Shown here in pieces: positions 8,139-17,130 of a DNA stretch of 64,000 nucleotides (positions within the stretch are counted from its first letter, which is position 1; each line of letters opens with the position of its first letter). The notes beneath the pieces were generated by a model. It worked only from the letters and a program-made list of their open reading frames with translations, did no database searches and was not told where the DNA came from. Source of the DNA: Mycobacteriales bacterium (GTDB lineage: Bacteria > Actinomycetota > Actinomycetes > Mycobacteriales > QHCD01); NCBI GenBank assembly GCA_036497565.1, contig DASXJE010000147.1:1-64000 (forward strand), in the 5' to 3' direction. A program made the position numbers and the translations under genes.

Positions 8139-10210
8139 GATGGCGGTCGACCGCCGCGCGATCCGGTCGGGGCGGAATCGTCGTCGGAGTCGGGCGGGTT
8201 CTCGTCCGGTGCGGCCGACGCGCCACGGAACTCGGCGCGCATGGCGCGTCGCCACCGATCGCGGCGGTAGACCCGCTCCCGGGAGGCGACCTTCTGGCCG
8301 GTCGACTCGAGTTGCCAGGGAACGTTGGTGACCATCACGCCCGGCTCGAACAGCAGGCGACTCTTCAGCCGCAGCGCGCTCTGGTTGTGCAGCAGGTTCT
8401 CCCACCACTTCCCGACGACGTACTCGGGGATGAACACGGTCACCAACTCGCGCGGGCTGGTCCGGCGGATCGACCGTACGTAGTCCAGGACGGGGCGGGT
8501 GACCTCGCGGTAGGGCGAGTCGATCACGGTCAGCGGCACCGGCAGCCGGCGCCGCTCCCACTCGGCCTGCAGCGTCCGGGTGTCGGCATCGTCGACGTTG
8601 ACCGTCAGCGCCGTCAGGGTGTCCGGCCTGGTGGCCCGGGCGAACGCGAGCGCCCGCAGGGTCGGCTTGTGCACCTTGGACACCAGCACCACCACGTGGT
8701 TGCGGGAGGGCAGCACGTCCATCTCGTCGGTGGGCTCGAGCTCACGCGCCACCCGGTCGTAATGAGACCGGATCCCGCGCATCGTCATGTAGATCACGGC
8801 CATCGCCAGGATCGCGATCCACGCGCCGTGGGTGAACTTCGTGATCAGGACGATGACCAGGACGATGGCGGTCATACAGAGGCCGAACGCGTTGATCGAC
8901 TGGGACCGGCGCATCCGCCGCCGCACGACGGGGTCGCGCTCGGTGCGCAGCAGCCGGTTCCAGTGCCGGATCATGCCGGCCTGGCTGCAGTTGAACGACA
9001 CGAAGACGCCGACGATGTAGAGCTGGATGAGCCGGGTGACGCTGGCGTCGAAGCCGATGATCAGGATGCTCGCGAAGAGCGCGAGCAGCAGGATGCCGTT
9101 GCTGAAGGCGAGCTTGTCGCCGCGGGTATGCAGCTGGCGCGGCAGGAAGCGGTACTGCGCGAGGATCGAGCCGAGGACCGGGAATCCGTTGAACGCCGTG
9201 TTGGCAGCCAGCACCAGGATGATGCCGGTCGCGGCGGTCACGAAGTAGAAGCCGAACGGGAAGGCGTGGAAGACCGTCTTGGCGATCTGCGCGATGACCG
9301 TCTTCTGCTCGTAGCCCGGCGGGGCGCCGATCAGGTCGGAGGACGACTCGGCGATCTTCACCCCGGTCGAATGGGCGAGCAGGATGATGCCCATCAGCAT
9401 CGTGACCGCGATGAGGCCCATCAGCAGCAACGTGGTCGCGGCGTTCTTGCTCTTCGGCTGGCGGAACGCCGGTACGCCGTTGCTGATCGCCTCGACGCCG
9501 GTCAGCGCGGCCGAGCCGGAGGAGAAGGCGCGCAGCACGAGAAAGGCCAGCGCCAGCCCGGTGTAGTGGCCCTCCGCCCGGAGCCCGAAGTGCGCGGTCT
9601 CGGCGTGCAGATGGGAGCCGGTCGCGATCTGGATCGCGCCGTAGATGATCATCCCCAGGACACCCACGATGAACGCGTAGGTCGGGACGGCGAACCACGC
9701 GCCGGCCTCCCGCACGCCCCGCAGGTTGAGCGCGGTGAGCACGACGATGATGCCGAGGGAGATCACCACCTCGTGGCCGGTGAGCGACGGGACGGCGGAG
9801 GTCACGTTGGCGACGCCGGAGGACACCGAGACGGCGACGGTCAGGACGTAGTCGACCATCAGGGCGCTGGCGACGACCATCCCCCACCGCCGGCCGAGGT
9901 TGGTCGTGGCCACCTCGAAGTCGCCGCCACCGCTGGGATATGCGTGCACCGTCTGCCGGTAGGACGCGACGACGGTGAGCATCACCCCGGCAACGACCAG
10001 GCCGATCCACGGCGAGAAGGCGTACGCCGACAGGCCCGCGACGCTCAGGGTGAGGATGATCTCTTCGGGGGCGTAGGCGACCGAGGAGAGCGCGTCACTG
10101 GCGAAGACCGGTAGCGCGATCCGCTTGGGGATCAGCGTCTCGCCGAGCCGGTCACTGCGGATGGGGCGGCCGACGACCAGACGCTTGGTCAGTTGGGTGA
10201 ACCAGGACAC
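8135..10210 (-). CDS. KimA-like APC-superfamily potassium transporter
   Basis: Inner-membrane transporter of 691 aa with about 12 helices and a C-terminal cytosolic domain. It matches the B. subtilis K+/H+ symporter KimA (YdaO) along its length as far as I recall that sequence: FASDALSSVAYAPEEI, SYRQTVHAYPSGGGDFEV, VDYVLTVAVSVSSG, RAFSSGSAALTGVEAISNG, VLAANTAFNGFPVLGSILA and C-terminal HNQSALRLKSRLLF. KimA is inhibited by c-di-AMP in Bacillus; that is not known here. The GTG start is 96 bases from the divergent RCK gene pair, which strongly suggests a joint role in potassium uptake. A general amino-acid permease is the alternative annotation. Confidence 0.85.
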   Translation of the reverse strand: MSWFTQLTKRLVVGRPIRSDRLGETLIPKRIALPVFASDALSSVAYAPEEIILTLSVAGLSAYAFSPWIGLVVAGVMLTVVASYRQTVHAYPSGGGDFEVATTNLGRRWGMVVASALMVDYVLTVAVSVSSGVANVTSAVPSLTGHEVVISLGIIVVLTALNLRGVREAGAWFAVPTYAFIVGVLGMIIYGAIQIATGSHLHAETAHFGLRAEGHYTGLALAFLVLRAFSSGSAALTGVEAISNGVPAFRQPKSKNAATTLLLMGLIAVTMLMGIILLAHSTGVKIAESSSDLIGAPPGYEQKTVIAQIAKTVFHAFPFGFYFVTAATGIILVLAANTAFNGFPVLGSILAQYRFLPRQLHTRGDKLAFSNGILLLALFASILIIGFDASVTRLIQLYIVGVFVSFNCSQAGMIRHWNRLLRTERDPVVRRRMRRSQSINAFGLCMTAIVLVIVLITKFTHGAWIAILAMAVIYMTMRGIRSHYDRVARELEPTDEMDVLPSRNHVVVLVSKVHKPTLRALAFARATRPDTLTALTVNVDDADTRTLQAEWERRRLPVPLTVIDSPYREVTRPVLDYVRSIRRTSPRELVTVFIPEYVVGKWWENLLHNQSALRLKSRLLFEPGVMVTNVPWQLESTGQKVASRERVYRRDRWRRAMRAEFRGASAAPDENPPDSDDDSAPTGSRGGRPPS

Positions 10211-10306
10211 GGCGTAAGGGTAGGGCGGCGGGCAGACTTCGCTGCGAGCGCGGGGCGTGTACCGTCCCGCGAGAGACGCGGCAGAATGGCCTCAGGAGGG
10301 GCGAGG

Positions 10307-10972
10307 GTGCACATCGTTGTGATGGGCTGTGGCCGGGTCGGATCGGGTGTCGCCCGTCGACTCGAGCAGCTCGGCCACTCGGTCGCGATCATCGACCAGA
10401 ATCCGACCGCCTTCCGACGGCTCGGTGCAGACTTCGCCGGCCGGCAGATCACCGGGGTCGGTTTCGAACAGCGGACGCTGATCGAAGCGGGCATCGAGGA
10501 GGCCGGGGCGTTCGCCGCGGTGAGCAGCGGAGACAACTCCAACATCATCTCCGCGCGGGTTGCCCGCGAGACCTTCGGCGTCGGCCACGTCGTCGCGCGC
10601 ATCTACGACCCCAAGCGGGCGGCGGTCTACGAACGGCTCGGCATCCCGACCATCGCCACCGTGCCCTGGACCACCGACCGGCTGCTCCGGGCGCTGCTGG
10701 CCGAGGGCACCGCCGAGGACTGGCGGGACCCCTCCGGCGCGGTCGCCCTGGTGCAACTCGCCTTGCACGACGGATGGATCGGCCGCTCGGTCGGTGCGCT
10801 GGAGCAGGCGACCGGAGCCCGGGTGGCGTTCGTCACGCGATTCGGCGAAGGCACCCTGCCGACCGACTCGACGGTGATCCAGCACGGCGACCTCGTGCAC
10901 ATGCTCGCCACCGACGACATCCTGCCCGCGATGACCGAGGTCGCCGCCGCCGAGCCCGAGGAGGCGAACTGA
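10307..10972 (+). CDS. TrkA-family potassium uptake regulatory protein (first of pair)
   Basis: Cytosolic RCK protein, 221 aa, counterpart of M. tuberculosis CeoB. The N-terminal Rossmann domain shows VMGCGRVGSGVARRL and an acidic end of strand two (VAIIDQNP), typical of NAD(H) binding; a C-terminal RCK_C domain follows (GRSVGALEQATGARVAFVTR). GTG at 10307 is chosen because AGGAGGG lies 6 bases upstream; in-frame starts farther up would run into the divergent promoter. Its stop overlaps the next ATG (TGATG). No TrkH or TrkG pore gene is in the window; the nearest transporter is the divergent KimA-like protein. Confidence 0.92.
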   Translation: MHIVVMGCGRVGSGVARRLEQLGHSVAIIDQNPTAFRRLGADFAGRQITGVGFEQRTLIEAGIEEAGAFAAVSSGDNSNIISARVARETFGVGHVVARIYDPKRAAVYERLGIPTIATVPWTTDRLLRALLAEGTAEDWRDPSGAVALVQLALHDGWIGRSVGALEQATGARVAFVTRFGEGTLPTDSTVIQHGDLVHMLATDDILPAMTEVAAAEPEEAN

Positions 10973-11646
10973 TGCGGGTCGCCATCGCCGGGGCCGGCAA
11001 CGTCGGCTGCTCCATCGCCGGCGAACTGGTCGACAACGGCCACCAGGTGATGCTGATCGAGCGCAACCCCAAGGGGATCCGGCCGGACGCCGTACCCGGC
11101 GCCGAGTGGGTGCTCGCCGACGCGTGCGAGCTGGCCTCGCTGGAGGAGGCCGGGCTCCAGCGCTGCGACGTGGCCATCGCCTCGACCGGGGACGACAAGG
11201 TCAACCTGGTCGTCTCGCTGCTGGCGAAGACCGAGTTCGCGGTCAACCGGGTGGTGGCCCGGGTCAACGACCCGCGTAACGAGTGGCTGTTCAACGAGTC
11301 GTGGGGCGTCGACGTGGCGGTCTCGTCGCCGCGGGTGCTCGCCGCGCTGGTCGAGGAGGCGGTGTCGGTCGGTGACCTGGTCCGGCTGATGACCTTCCGG
11401 CAGGGGCAGGCGAACCTCGTCGAACTCACGCTGGCCGAGGAATCGCCGTACGTCGGACAGCCGGTGCGCGACCTGCAGCTCCCCCGCGACGCGGCGCTTG
11501 TGGTGATCCTGCGCGGCGGGCGGGTCATCGTCCCGAGTCAGGACGAACCGCTGGAGTCCGGCGACGAACTGCTCTTCGTCGCCACTCAGAACGTCGAGCA
11601 GGAGATCCGCGCGACGCTGGGCGACCCGCACACGCCGACCGACTGA
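10972..11646 (+). CDS. TrkA-family potassium uptake regulatory protein (second of pair)
   Basis: Second RCK protein, 224 aa, counterpart of M. tuberculosis CeoC. Nucleotide-binding loop AGAGNVGCSIAGELV, acidic residue in MLIERNPKG, then RCK_C (VELTLAEESPYVGQPVRDL and SGDELLFVAT). It overlaps the first gene by one base (TGATG), so the two are made together, likely as a hetero-oligomer gating ring. It ends 8 bases from the convergent DUF3159 gene. Confidence 0.92.
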   Translation: MRVAIAGAGNVGCSIAGELVDNGHQVMLIERNPKGIRPDAVPGAEWVLADACELASLEEAGLQRCDVAIASTGDDKVNLVVSLLAKTEFAVNRVVARVNDPRNEWLFNESWGVDVAVSSPRVLAALVEEAVSVGDLVRLMTFRQGQANLVELTLAEESPYVGQPVRDLQLPRDAALVVILRGGRVIVPSQDEPLESGDELLFVATQNVEQEIRATLGDPHTPTD

Positions 11647-11654
11647 CGGCCGCC

Positions 11655-12377
11655 TCAGTCCTCGGCGATCCGTCCCGCCGGTTCTGCGGATTCGGACACC
11701 TCTGCGGGCTCGGCGGCCTCGTCGGTCGGCGGGGTCACCTTCCGGCGGGCGCGGCGGATCGCCCAGACGGAGATCACCCCGACGACCGCGAAGAGCGGAT
11801 ATCCCATCGCCAGCGATGTCGCGGCCAGCCACCCGGTGGCGTTGCGTTGGTAGAAGAAGTGCTGGACCAGGGTGCGGGAGAAGAAGACCGCGGCCCAGAG
11901 CAGCGTCGTGGCGGTGTAGGTGCGCATCATGGTGCGGTTGTGCCGCCAGGCCTGGCCGCGTCCTTCGAGGTACTCCCAGGCGAGACCCAGCAGCGGCCAT
12001 CGCACGAGGACCGAGAGAAGGAACACCGCACCGTAGATCAGGTTGCGCCAGATCCCGAAGAGGAAGTAGCCACGCGCCTGACCGGTGCGGGCGGCGATGA
12101 ACGCCGCAATCGCCACGGCGAGTAGGCCGCCGATGGCCTGCTGAACCGGTTCGCGACGCGCCAGCCGTACGACGAACAGCAGCACGCCGGCACCGATCGC
12201 CGACCAGATGGCCACCCGCAGACCGCCGATCGCGTTGGCCACGACGAAGACGATCACGGGGAGCCCGGAGTCGACCAGACCCCGCCAGCCGCCGATGGCC
12301 TGCATGATCAGCTGATGCCCCTGCCCTTCGCCCGCAGGGGTGGTCCGGCGGGAGTCTTCAGGGCGGTGATGACTCAC
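11655..12377 (-). CDS. DUF3159 membrane protein
   Basis: Integral membrane protein, 240 aa, with about six hydrophobic segments (GLPVIVFVVANAIGGL, AIWSAIGAGVLLFVV, GGLLAVAIAAFIAA and so on) and an acidic, Glu/Pro-rich tail. It belongs to the actinobacterial DUF3159 family, matching Rv2693c by position. The FFSRTLVQHFFYQ stretch is characteristic. The GTG start overlaps the OB-fold gene stop as GTGA. Function is unknown in the family. Confidence 0.85.
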   Translation of the reverse strand: MSHHRPEDSRRTTPAGEGQGHQLIMQAIGGWRGLVDSGLPVIVFVVANAIGGLRVAIWSAIGAGVLLFVVRLARREPVQQAIGGLLAVAIAAFIAARTGQARGYFLFGIWRNLIYGAVFLLSVLVRWPLLGLAWEYLEGRGQAWRHNRTMMRTYTATTLLWAAVFFSRTLVQHFFYQRNATGWLAATSLAMGYPLFAVVGVISVWAIRRARRKVTPPTDEAAEPAEVSESAEPAGRIAED

Positions 12378-12769
12378 GAAGAAGTCGGCTTCAGTTCGTA
12401 CCAGGGGTTGAAGAGCACGCTGGTGCCGTTCTTCTCGGCCAGCCGGCCGCGGGCCACGATGACCCGCCCCGGCTCGATGCCGGCGATCTGCCGGCGACCC
12501 ATCCAGACGAGGGTGACGCACCCGGAACCGTCGAAGAGCTCGGCCTGCAGCGTCGGCACGGTCTCGTGCGGCTTGAACATCACCGACTTCAGCCGGCCGG
12601 TGATGGTGACCTCCTCGCCCCGGCAGCACCGGGACACGGCCATCGCGCCGCTCTGCTCGACGTCGCTCTGCAGCTCCTCGGCGTCGAGATCAGCGTCGTC
12701 GGCGACCAGCCGCCGCATTGCGCGGGAGATCCAACTCCGCTCACGCGGTGCCTGAGCCTGGTCGGTCAT
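12374..12769 (-). CDS. OB-fold nucleic acid binding protein
   Basis: 131 aa cytosolic protein corresponding to Rv2694c. The OB-fold region runs from about residue 50 to the end: GEEVTITGRLKSVMFKP, ELFDGSGCVTLVWMGRR, GRVIVARGRLAEKNGTSVLF. It is related to the RecG/RecJ-type single-strand-binding folds, but the biological role is not established. Coupled to DUF3159 by a GTGA overlap. The ATG at 12769 (MTDQAQ) is preferred; a start at 12799 is also in frame. Confidence 0.82.
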   Translation of the reverse strand: MTDQAQAPRERSWISRAMRRLVADDADLDAEELQSDVEQSGAMAVSRCCRGEEVTITGRLKSVMFKPHETVPTLQAELFDGSGCVTLVWMGRRQIAGIEPGRVIVARGRLAEKNGTSVLFNPWYELKPTSS

Positions 12770-12860
12770 CGACGACTCACTCCCTCGTTGCGCCGGCACC
12801 CTCGATCACCCTCCAGGGTAGCGGGCCGAGTCCAACCCTCTGGCCACCGTTCGGGGGTGC

Positions 12861-13643
12861 TCAGCGGTGCGCCCAGGCCTCCAGCTGGGTCAGGACGGCC
12901 GCCCACCCGGACGAATCCGGCTCGAGGAGCGAGAAGTGACCACCACCGACCAGCCGGAGATCGCACGAATCGCCTGCCAGTGCGGCCGCGTGCGCGTAGC
13001 GCTCGCTCTGGCCGACGGGCACCGTGTCGTCGGCCCGGCCGTGCACGCAGAGCACGGGGACGCCGATCGGTAGTCGGCGGATCGGTGACGCGCAGGCGTA
13101 GCGGTCCGGAACCACGTCGGGCGGCCCGCCGAGCAGGTCCTCGACGGCTCCCGCTCCGAGCCGGTCCCACGCCGCATCCTCCAGGTCCAGGACTCCGGCC
13201 TGCGCCACCGCACCCACCAGGCGCACCCGGGGTCGCGCCCCCGGCAGACCGGCCCCGAGGGTGTGCCGCGCCGCCGACCACACGGCGAGCTGCCCGCCCG
13301 CCGAATGCCCGACCGCGCTCACCTGGCCCAGATCAAGCGGCTGGGATGCGGCCAGGGCCGCCAGCTGGTCGATCCCGGCACCGACGTCGGCGAGCGTCGT
13401 CGGCCAACCGCCGCCCCCGCCGACCCGGCGGTATTCGAGGTTCCACGCCGCGAACCCGTGCCGCGCCAGGTCCCGCGCGAGCGGTGCGCCGAGTCCGCGG
13501 TCATACGCCGCCCGCCAGAAGCCGCCGTGCAGCACGACGACCACCGGATGCGGGCCCGCCCCGGCGGGCAACCAGAGGTCCCCGACCTGAGCCCGGTCGG
13601 CGCCGTACCGCTCGGTGAGAACGGGCCGGCCCCGCCGGGTCAT
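12861..13643 (-). CDS. Alpha/beta hydrolase
   Basis: 260 aa serine hydrolase fold. Oxyanion motif HGGFW, nucleophile elbow GHSAGGQLAVW, acid in HGRADDTVPV and histidine in GGGHFSLLEP are all present, so the triad is complete. HGGFW is typical of the kynurenine-formamidase/esterase group. Substrate unknown. It starts 10 bases after the DUF3710 stop on the same strand and probably belongs to the dut-DUF3710 transcript. Confidence 0.88.
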   Translation of the reverse strand: MTRRGRPVLTERYGADRAQVGDLWLPAGAGPHPVVVVLHGGFWRAAYDRGLGAPLARDLARHGFAAWNLEYRRVGGGGGWPTTLADVGAGIDQLAALAASQPLDLGQVSAVGHSAGGQLAVWSAARHTLGAGLPGARPRVRLVGAVAQAGVLDLEDAAWDRLGAGAVEDLLGGPPDVVPDRYACASPIRRLPIGVPVLCVHGRADDTVPVGQSERYAHAAALAGDSCDLRLVGGGHFSLLEPDSSGWAAVLTQLEAWAHR

Positions 13644-13653
13644 CGGCGGCGGC

Positions 13654-14298
13654 TCAGTCCGGCGCGCCGTCGGGCAACTGCGCCTCTATCTGCTCGGCCA
13701 CGTCGCGGGGAAGCTGAAGGGGGAGCGGATCGCGCACCGGCATCGGGTCCTGGCCGCGGGCGACGACGACTTGACGGAGCGCGTCCTCGAACTCGCCGGG
13801 CCGCCCACCCGCCTCCGCCGCCGGTCCGCTCACCACGGCGCGCAGGAACCATCGTGGACCGTCGATTCCGATGAAGCGGGCCGCCTGGTGTCCGTTCTGG
13901 GCGCGCACCCGGGTCGTCAACTCGCGGCCCCACGGCCCGTCCTGCTCCTGGCCGGTGCCGCCGTTGGCGGAGATCTCGGCGAGGATCTCGCGACGGACCG
14001 AGTCCCAGATCCCGCCGGTGCGGGGAGCGGCGTAGACCGCAAGCTCGATGGCTCCACCCCGCGACGTGATCGTGGCCGCGACCGGGATCCCCTCCGGGCT
14101 CATCCCGAGTTGCACCTCGCAGCCGGGCACCAACGGCACCTGCAAGGCGCCGAGGTCGAGCCGCTCGACGTCATCCGCCGGCGCATCGGCGACGTCCCAC
14201 GGCCCACTGGTGGGCTCCTGCGGATGCTCCCGGTGCTCCTGCCCCGGCATCGTGGCGTCGAGCTTGTTGCGGTTGCGCCGCCGGCGTCCGAACGCCAT
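13654..14298 (-). CDS. DUF3710 protein
   Basis: 214 aa protein of the actinobacterial DUF3710 family (Rv2696c counterpart). Basic N-terminus [12 protein letters not shown], acidic linker, then the conserved core VPLVPGCEVQLGM, GIWDSVRREI, ELTTRVRAQNG and FIGIDGPRWFLRAVVSG. No catalytic motif is recognised. The ATG overlaps the dut stop by one base (TGATG), so it is translationally linked to dUTPase, but the functional link is unknown. Confidence 0.85.
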   Translation of the reverse strand: MAFGRRRRNRNKLDATMPGQEHREHPQEPTSGPWDVADAPADDVERLDLGALQVPLVPGCEVQLGMSPEGIPVAATITSRGGAIELAVYAAPRTGGIWDSVRREILAEISANGGTGQEQDGPWGRELTTRVRAQNGHQAARFIGIDGPRWFLRAVVSGPAAEAGGRPGEFEDALRQVVVARGQDPMPVRDPLPLQLPRDVAEQIEAQLPDGAPD

Positions 14299-14816
14299 CA
14301 GCCCTCATCCGGCACGATGACGAGCTCCTCCGGCGCCGCGAACAAGCGGTGCCCCCCGGTCGATCCGTGTCCGCCCGTGCCGCGCTCGGACGGCGGGAGA
14401 GCGTCGACCACGCGGAAGGCCGCCCGCTCGACCCGCTGGATGACGAGCTGGGCGATCCGGTCGCCACGATCCACCCGGACCGGCTCGCGGGGGTCGAGGT
14501 TGATCAGGTTGACGCGGATCTCCCCCCGATACCCGGCATCGATGGTTCCGGGCGCGTTGACCAGAGTCACCCCGCACCGCGCCGCCAGGCCGGAACGCGG
14601 ATGGACGAAACCGGCGTATCCGTCCGGCAGCGCGATCGCGATACCGGTGCTTATGACGGCACGCTCGCCGGGCTGCAGCTCGACGGAGACGGCCGCGACC
14701 AGGTCGGCACCGGCGTCGGCCGGGCGCGCGTACGCCGGCAGAGCGAGGTCCGGATCGAGCCTGGTCACGAGCACGTCGACCGTGCCGTCGGGCGGTGGTT
14801 GCGGGGTCGAGGACAC
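14298..14816 (-). CDS. dut: dUTP diphosphatase (dUTPase)
   Basis: Trimeric dUTPase: dUTP to dUMP + PPi, keeping uracil out of DNA and feeding thymidylate synthesis. All five motifs are visible: [46 protein letters not shown] and the C-terminal lid [11 protein letters not shown]. About 172 aa from GTG at 14816; an in-frame start at 14840 would add eight residues. First gene of the dut-DUF3710-hydrolase run. Confidence 0.96.
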   Translation of the reverse strand: MSSTPQPPPDGTVDVLVTRLDPDLALPAYARPADAGADLVAAVSVELQPGERAVISTGIAIALPDGYAGFVHPRSGLAARCGVTLVNAPGTIDAGYRGEIRVNLINLDPREPVRVDRGDRIAQLVIQRVERAAFRVVDALPPSERGTGGHGSTGGHRLFAAPEELVIVPDEG

Positions 14817-14875
14817 AGCGCGCAACGCTACCCTCGGCACCCCGTCACCCGCGCCGGGTCACCCGCGCCGCCCGC

Positions 14876-15178
14876 TCAGGCGGCGCAGTCGCGGCAGATC
14901 GGCCGGCCGTTCTTCTGGCCGGCGAGCTGACTGCGGTGATGGACGAGGAAACAGCTCACGCAGGTGAATTCGTCCTCCTGCTTGGGCAGCACCTTCACTG
15001 TGAGTTCTTCGGTGGACAGATCGGCACCGGGCAGCTCAAATGACTCGTTCAGTTCGGCTTCATCGGTGTCGACGGTTGCAGACTGTGCCTCAGCGCGCCG
15101 GGCCTTGAGCTGCTCGAGAGAGTCCTCGCCGAGCTCGTCGGTCTCGTTACGCCGAGGGGCGTCGTAATCGGTTGCCAT
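14876..15178 (-). CDS. DUF4193 zinc-ribbon-like protein
   Basis: 100 aa acidic protein starting MATDYDAPRR, with an Asp/Glu-rich middle and two C-terminal CxxC pairs (CVSC and CRDC), which probably bind zinc. DUF4193 members are near-universal in actinobacteria (Rv2699c counterpart); the role is not known. AGGAGTG lies about 9 bases before the ATG. The leader contains a nested inverted repeat (see 15203-15238). Confidence 0.9.
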   Translation of the reverse strand: MATDYDAPRRNETDELGEDSLEQLKARRAEAQSATVDTDEAELNESFELPGADLSTEELTVKVLPKQEDEFTCVSCFLVHHRSQLAGQKNGRPICRDCAA

Positions 15179-15202
15179 GTGTTCGTCACTCCTGCCGTCA
15201 AG

Positions 15203-15238
15203 ATATGGCGCGTGGGTAACGCGCCGCCCCGCCCATAT
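15203..15238. repeat. Nested inverted repeat in the DUF4193 leader
   Basis: Inner arms GGCGCGT (15207-15213) and ACGCGCC (15219-15225) enclose GGGTA. Outer arms ATATGG (15203-15208) and CCATAT (15233-15238) flank them. It lies 25-60 bases before the DUF4193 start, in the 280-base divergent region with the LytR_C gene. It could be an operator or a leader hairpin. Confidence 0.45.
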
Positions 15239-15458
15239 GTGCCCGATCGGCGTAGGTTTTTGGTGACGTCCCCCACGTTGCCGCCAGGCGCTCTCCCGGT
15301 CGCATTGCCGACCGGGGGCGCAGAAGGCTACAGGAGTGTATGTCAGGGGCTCGCATGCCTCCCCGTTTCGCGACAATCGGGCACGATCGGCGGTGCGTCG
15401 GCCCGTCGGTTGTCGCCTGTGGTGGGCTTGGTAGCTAGAGTCCCGTTGTGTCCGGGAG

Positions 15459-16019
15459 ATGCCGGTGTCGATGATGAGCCCGCTCGGGCAGGTGCCGCAG
15501 CGGCGGCCGCCCAGGCGGCGGCGACGTCGCCGGGCGTGGCCTTTGGTGGTCTTCATCCTGATCTTCGCGCTCGCCGCCGGTGCGGTCTGGTGGCGGATCT
15601 TCTCCGACAACTCCCACTCGTCGACCGCCGCGTGCTCCTCGAGCCAGGTGTCCCAGGCCGACCTCAACCCGCATGACATCTCCGTGCGCGTCTACAACGC
15701 CACCAACCGCAGCGGCCTTGCGGGGCGGGTGACGACCGGGCTCCGGCAGCGGGGGTTCGTCGTCATCGCCACGACGAACGACCCCACCCGCCGCACGGTC
15801 ACCGGGATCGCCGAGATCCGCTACGGGTCGGCCGGAGCGGCGGCGGCCCAGCTGATCGCCTCCGTCGTCCCCGGAGCGACGCTCGTCTCGGACAAGCGCA
15901 CCGACGCCGCCGTCGACCTCGCTCTGGGTCCGAAGTATTCGAGCCTGGCCACGACCGGGGAGATCCGCGAGGCGGTGCGCCGGCTGCGCGCGCAGCCGTT
16001 GAAACCGGCCGGCTGCTGA
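15459..16019 (+). CDS. LytR C-terminal domain membrane protein (Cei-like)
   Basis: 186 aa. A very basic N-terminus ([11 protein letters not shown]) precedes one transmembrane helix (WPLVVFILIFALAAGAVWW), then an extracellular LytR_C domain: ISVRVYNATNRSGLAGRV, GFVVIATTND, IRYGSAGAAAAQLIASVVPG. By position and architecture it matches M. tuberculosis Rv2700 (Cei, cell envelope integrity). Start ATG at 15459 has GGGAG directly upstream; in-frame starts a few codons later are possible. A TAGAGT -10-like hexamer sits about 20 bases before the start. Confidence 0.88.
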   Translation: MPVSMMSPLGQVPQRRPPRRRRRRRAWPLVVFILIFALAAGAVWWRIFSDNSHSSTAACSSSQVSQADLNPHDISVRVYNATNRSGLAGRVTTGLRQRGFVVIATTNDPTRRTVTGIAEIRYGSAGAAAAQLIASVVPGATLVSDKRTDAAVDLALGPKYSSLATTGEIREAVRRLRAQPLKPAGC

Positions 16020-16143
16020 AGTGCGGCATGAGTATGTGCCCCGTGAAACCGATGCGTCGTGAGTCGATCAAACCTGCGGACGCCGCCGCGGCGCTCGGCG
16101 TAAGGTCCGTCCGTCGAGACGCTGATCGACCGGGGAGGTGCGG

Positions 16144-16914
16144 ATGACCACCAGCAACGCCGACCGGGCGACCCGCGGATTCGGCATCGACATCGGCGGC
16201 AGCGGCATCAAGGGTGCCGTGGTCGACCGGCGTACGGGTGACCTGTTGTCCCCGCGCCACCGCATTCCGACCCCGTCCCCCTCGACGCCGCACGCCGTAG
16301 CGGGTGTCGTGACCCAACTCGTGGACGGTGAGAACTGGACCGGCACGGTGGGGGTCACCTTCCCGGCCGTGATCAAGAACGGCGTGGCCCGCTCCGCGGC
16401 CAATGTGGATCCGAGCTGGATCGGCACCGACGTCGACAAGACGTTCACCGAGGCGACCGGCCGCGATGTGACGGTCCTCAACGACGCCGACGCCGCCGGG
16501 CTCGCCGAGGTCCGCTTCGGCGCCGCGAAGGGCGTGCGCGGCGTGGTGATCGTGCTGACCTTCGGGACCGGCATCGGCAGCGGGCTTTTCGTCGATGGCC
16601 GGCTGGTCTCCAACACCGAGCTCGGCCATCTCGAGTTGGACGGGCACGACGCGGAGAAACGGGCCGCGGCCTCGGCCCGGGAGAACCACGATATGTCCTG
16701 GTCGAAGTGGGCCCATCACATGCAGCACTACCTCAAGCATGTCGAGTCTCTCTTCTCCCCCGACCTCTTCGTGATCGGCGGAGGGGTGAGCAAGAAGTCG
16801 GAGAAATGGCTGCCGCACCTGAAGTTGCACGCTGCGGTCAAGCCGGCCGAACTGCTCAACAACGCGGGCATCGTCGGCGCCGCGCTGGCGGCCGCAGAGC
16901 GCCGGGATGGCTGA
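16144..16914 (+). CDS. ppgK: Polyphosphate glucokinase
   Basis: ROK-family kinase that phosphorylates glucose to glucose 6-phosphate using inorganic polyphosphate or ATP, in the cytosol. Visible: [17 protein letters not shown] (phosphate loop), [34 protein letters not shown], and [19 protein letters not shown], which is the PPGK-specific segment. 256 aa, normal for the family. ATG at 16144 has GGGGAGG 5 bases upstream; GTG at 16138 lies inside that site and is less likely. It precedes sigA as in Mycobacterium. The suhB gene usually found here is absent. Confidence 0.95.
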   Translation: MTTSNADRATRGFGIDIGGSGIKGAVVDRRTGDLLSPRHRIPTPSPSTPHAVAGVVTQLVDGENWTGTVGVTFPAVIKNGVARSAANVDPSWIGTDVDKTFTEATGRDVTVLNDADAAGLAEVRFGAAKGVRGVVIVLTFGTGIGSGLFVDGRLVSNTELGHLELDGHDAEKRAAASARENHDMSWSKWAHHMQHYLKHVESLFSPDLFVIGGGVSKKSEKWLPHLKLHAAVKPAELLNNAGIVGAALAAAERRDG

Positions 16915-16997
16915 CTCGGGCGGCGTCGGAACGGCCGATCCAGGCGTGTCGGGCCGCCCGCGACCCGCCGGGGAGGCGCAATCGGCCGCGGCGAAGT

Positions 16998-17003
16998 TAC
17001 ACT
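16998..17003 (+). promoter_or_regulatory. Candidate -10 element for sigA
   Basis: TACACT matches the TAnnnT -10 consensus in the 16915-17130 non-coding stretch. No convincing -35 lies at 16-18 bases. A start here would give a leader of about 120 bases before sigA. Confidence 0.3.
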
Positions 17004-17130
17004 GGAACACACGGCGCGGGCGGCCGGGCCCCATCTCCCGGAAGCGCTCCTTCCGGCCGACCGGGCCTGTGGGGTCGCAACTGCGTCGAACCCTGCCGTG
17101 ACAGGCAACCGCATCCGTGGAAGGGCCTTC

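Noticed and set aside
10211-10306. c-di-AMP (ydaO) riboswitch before the KimA-like gene, as in Bacillus
   Set aside because: Only 96 bases separate the divergent genes and no ydaO aptamer elements are seen.
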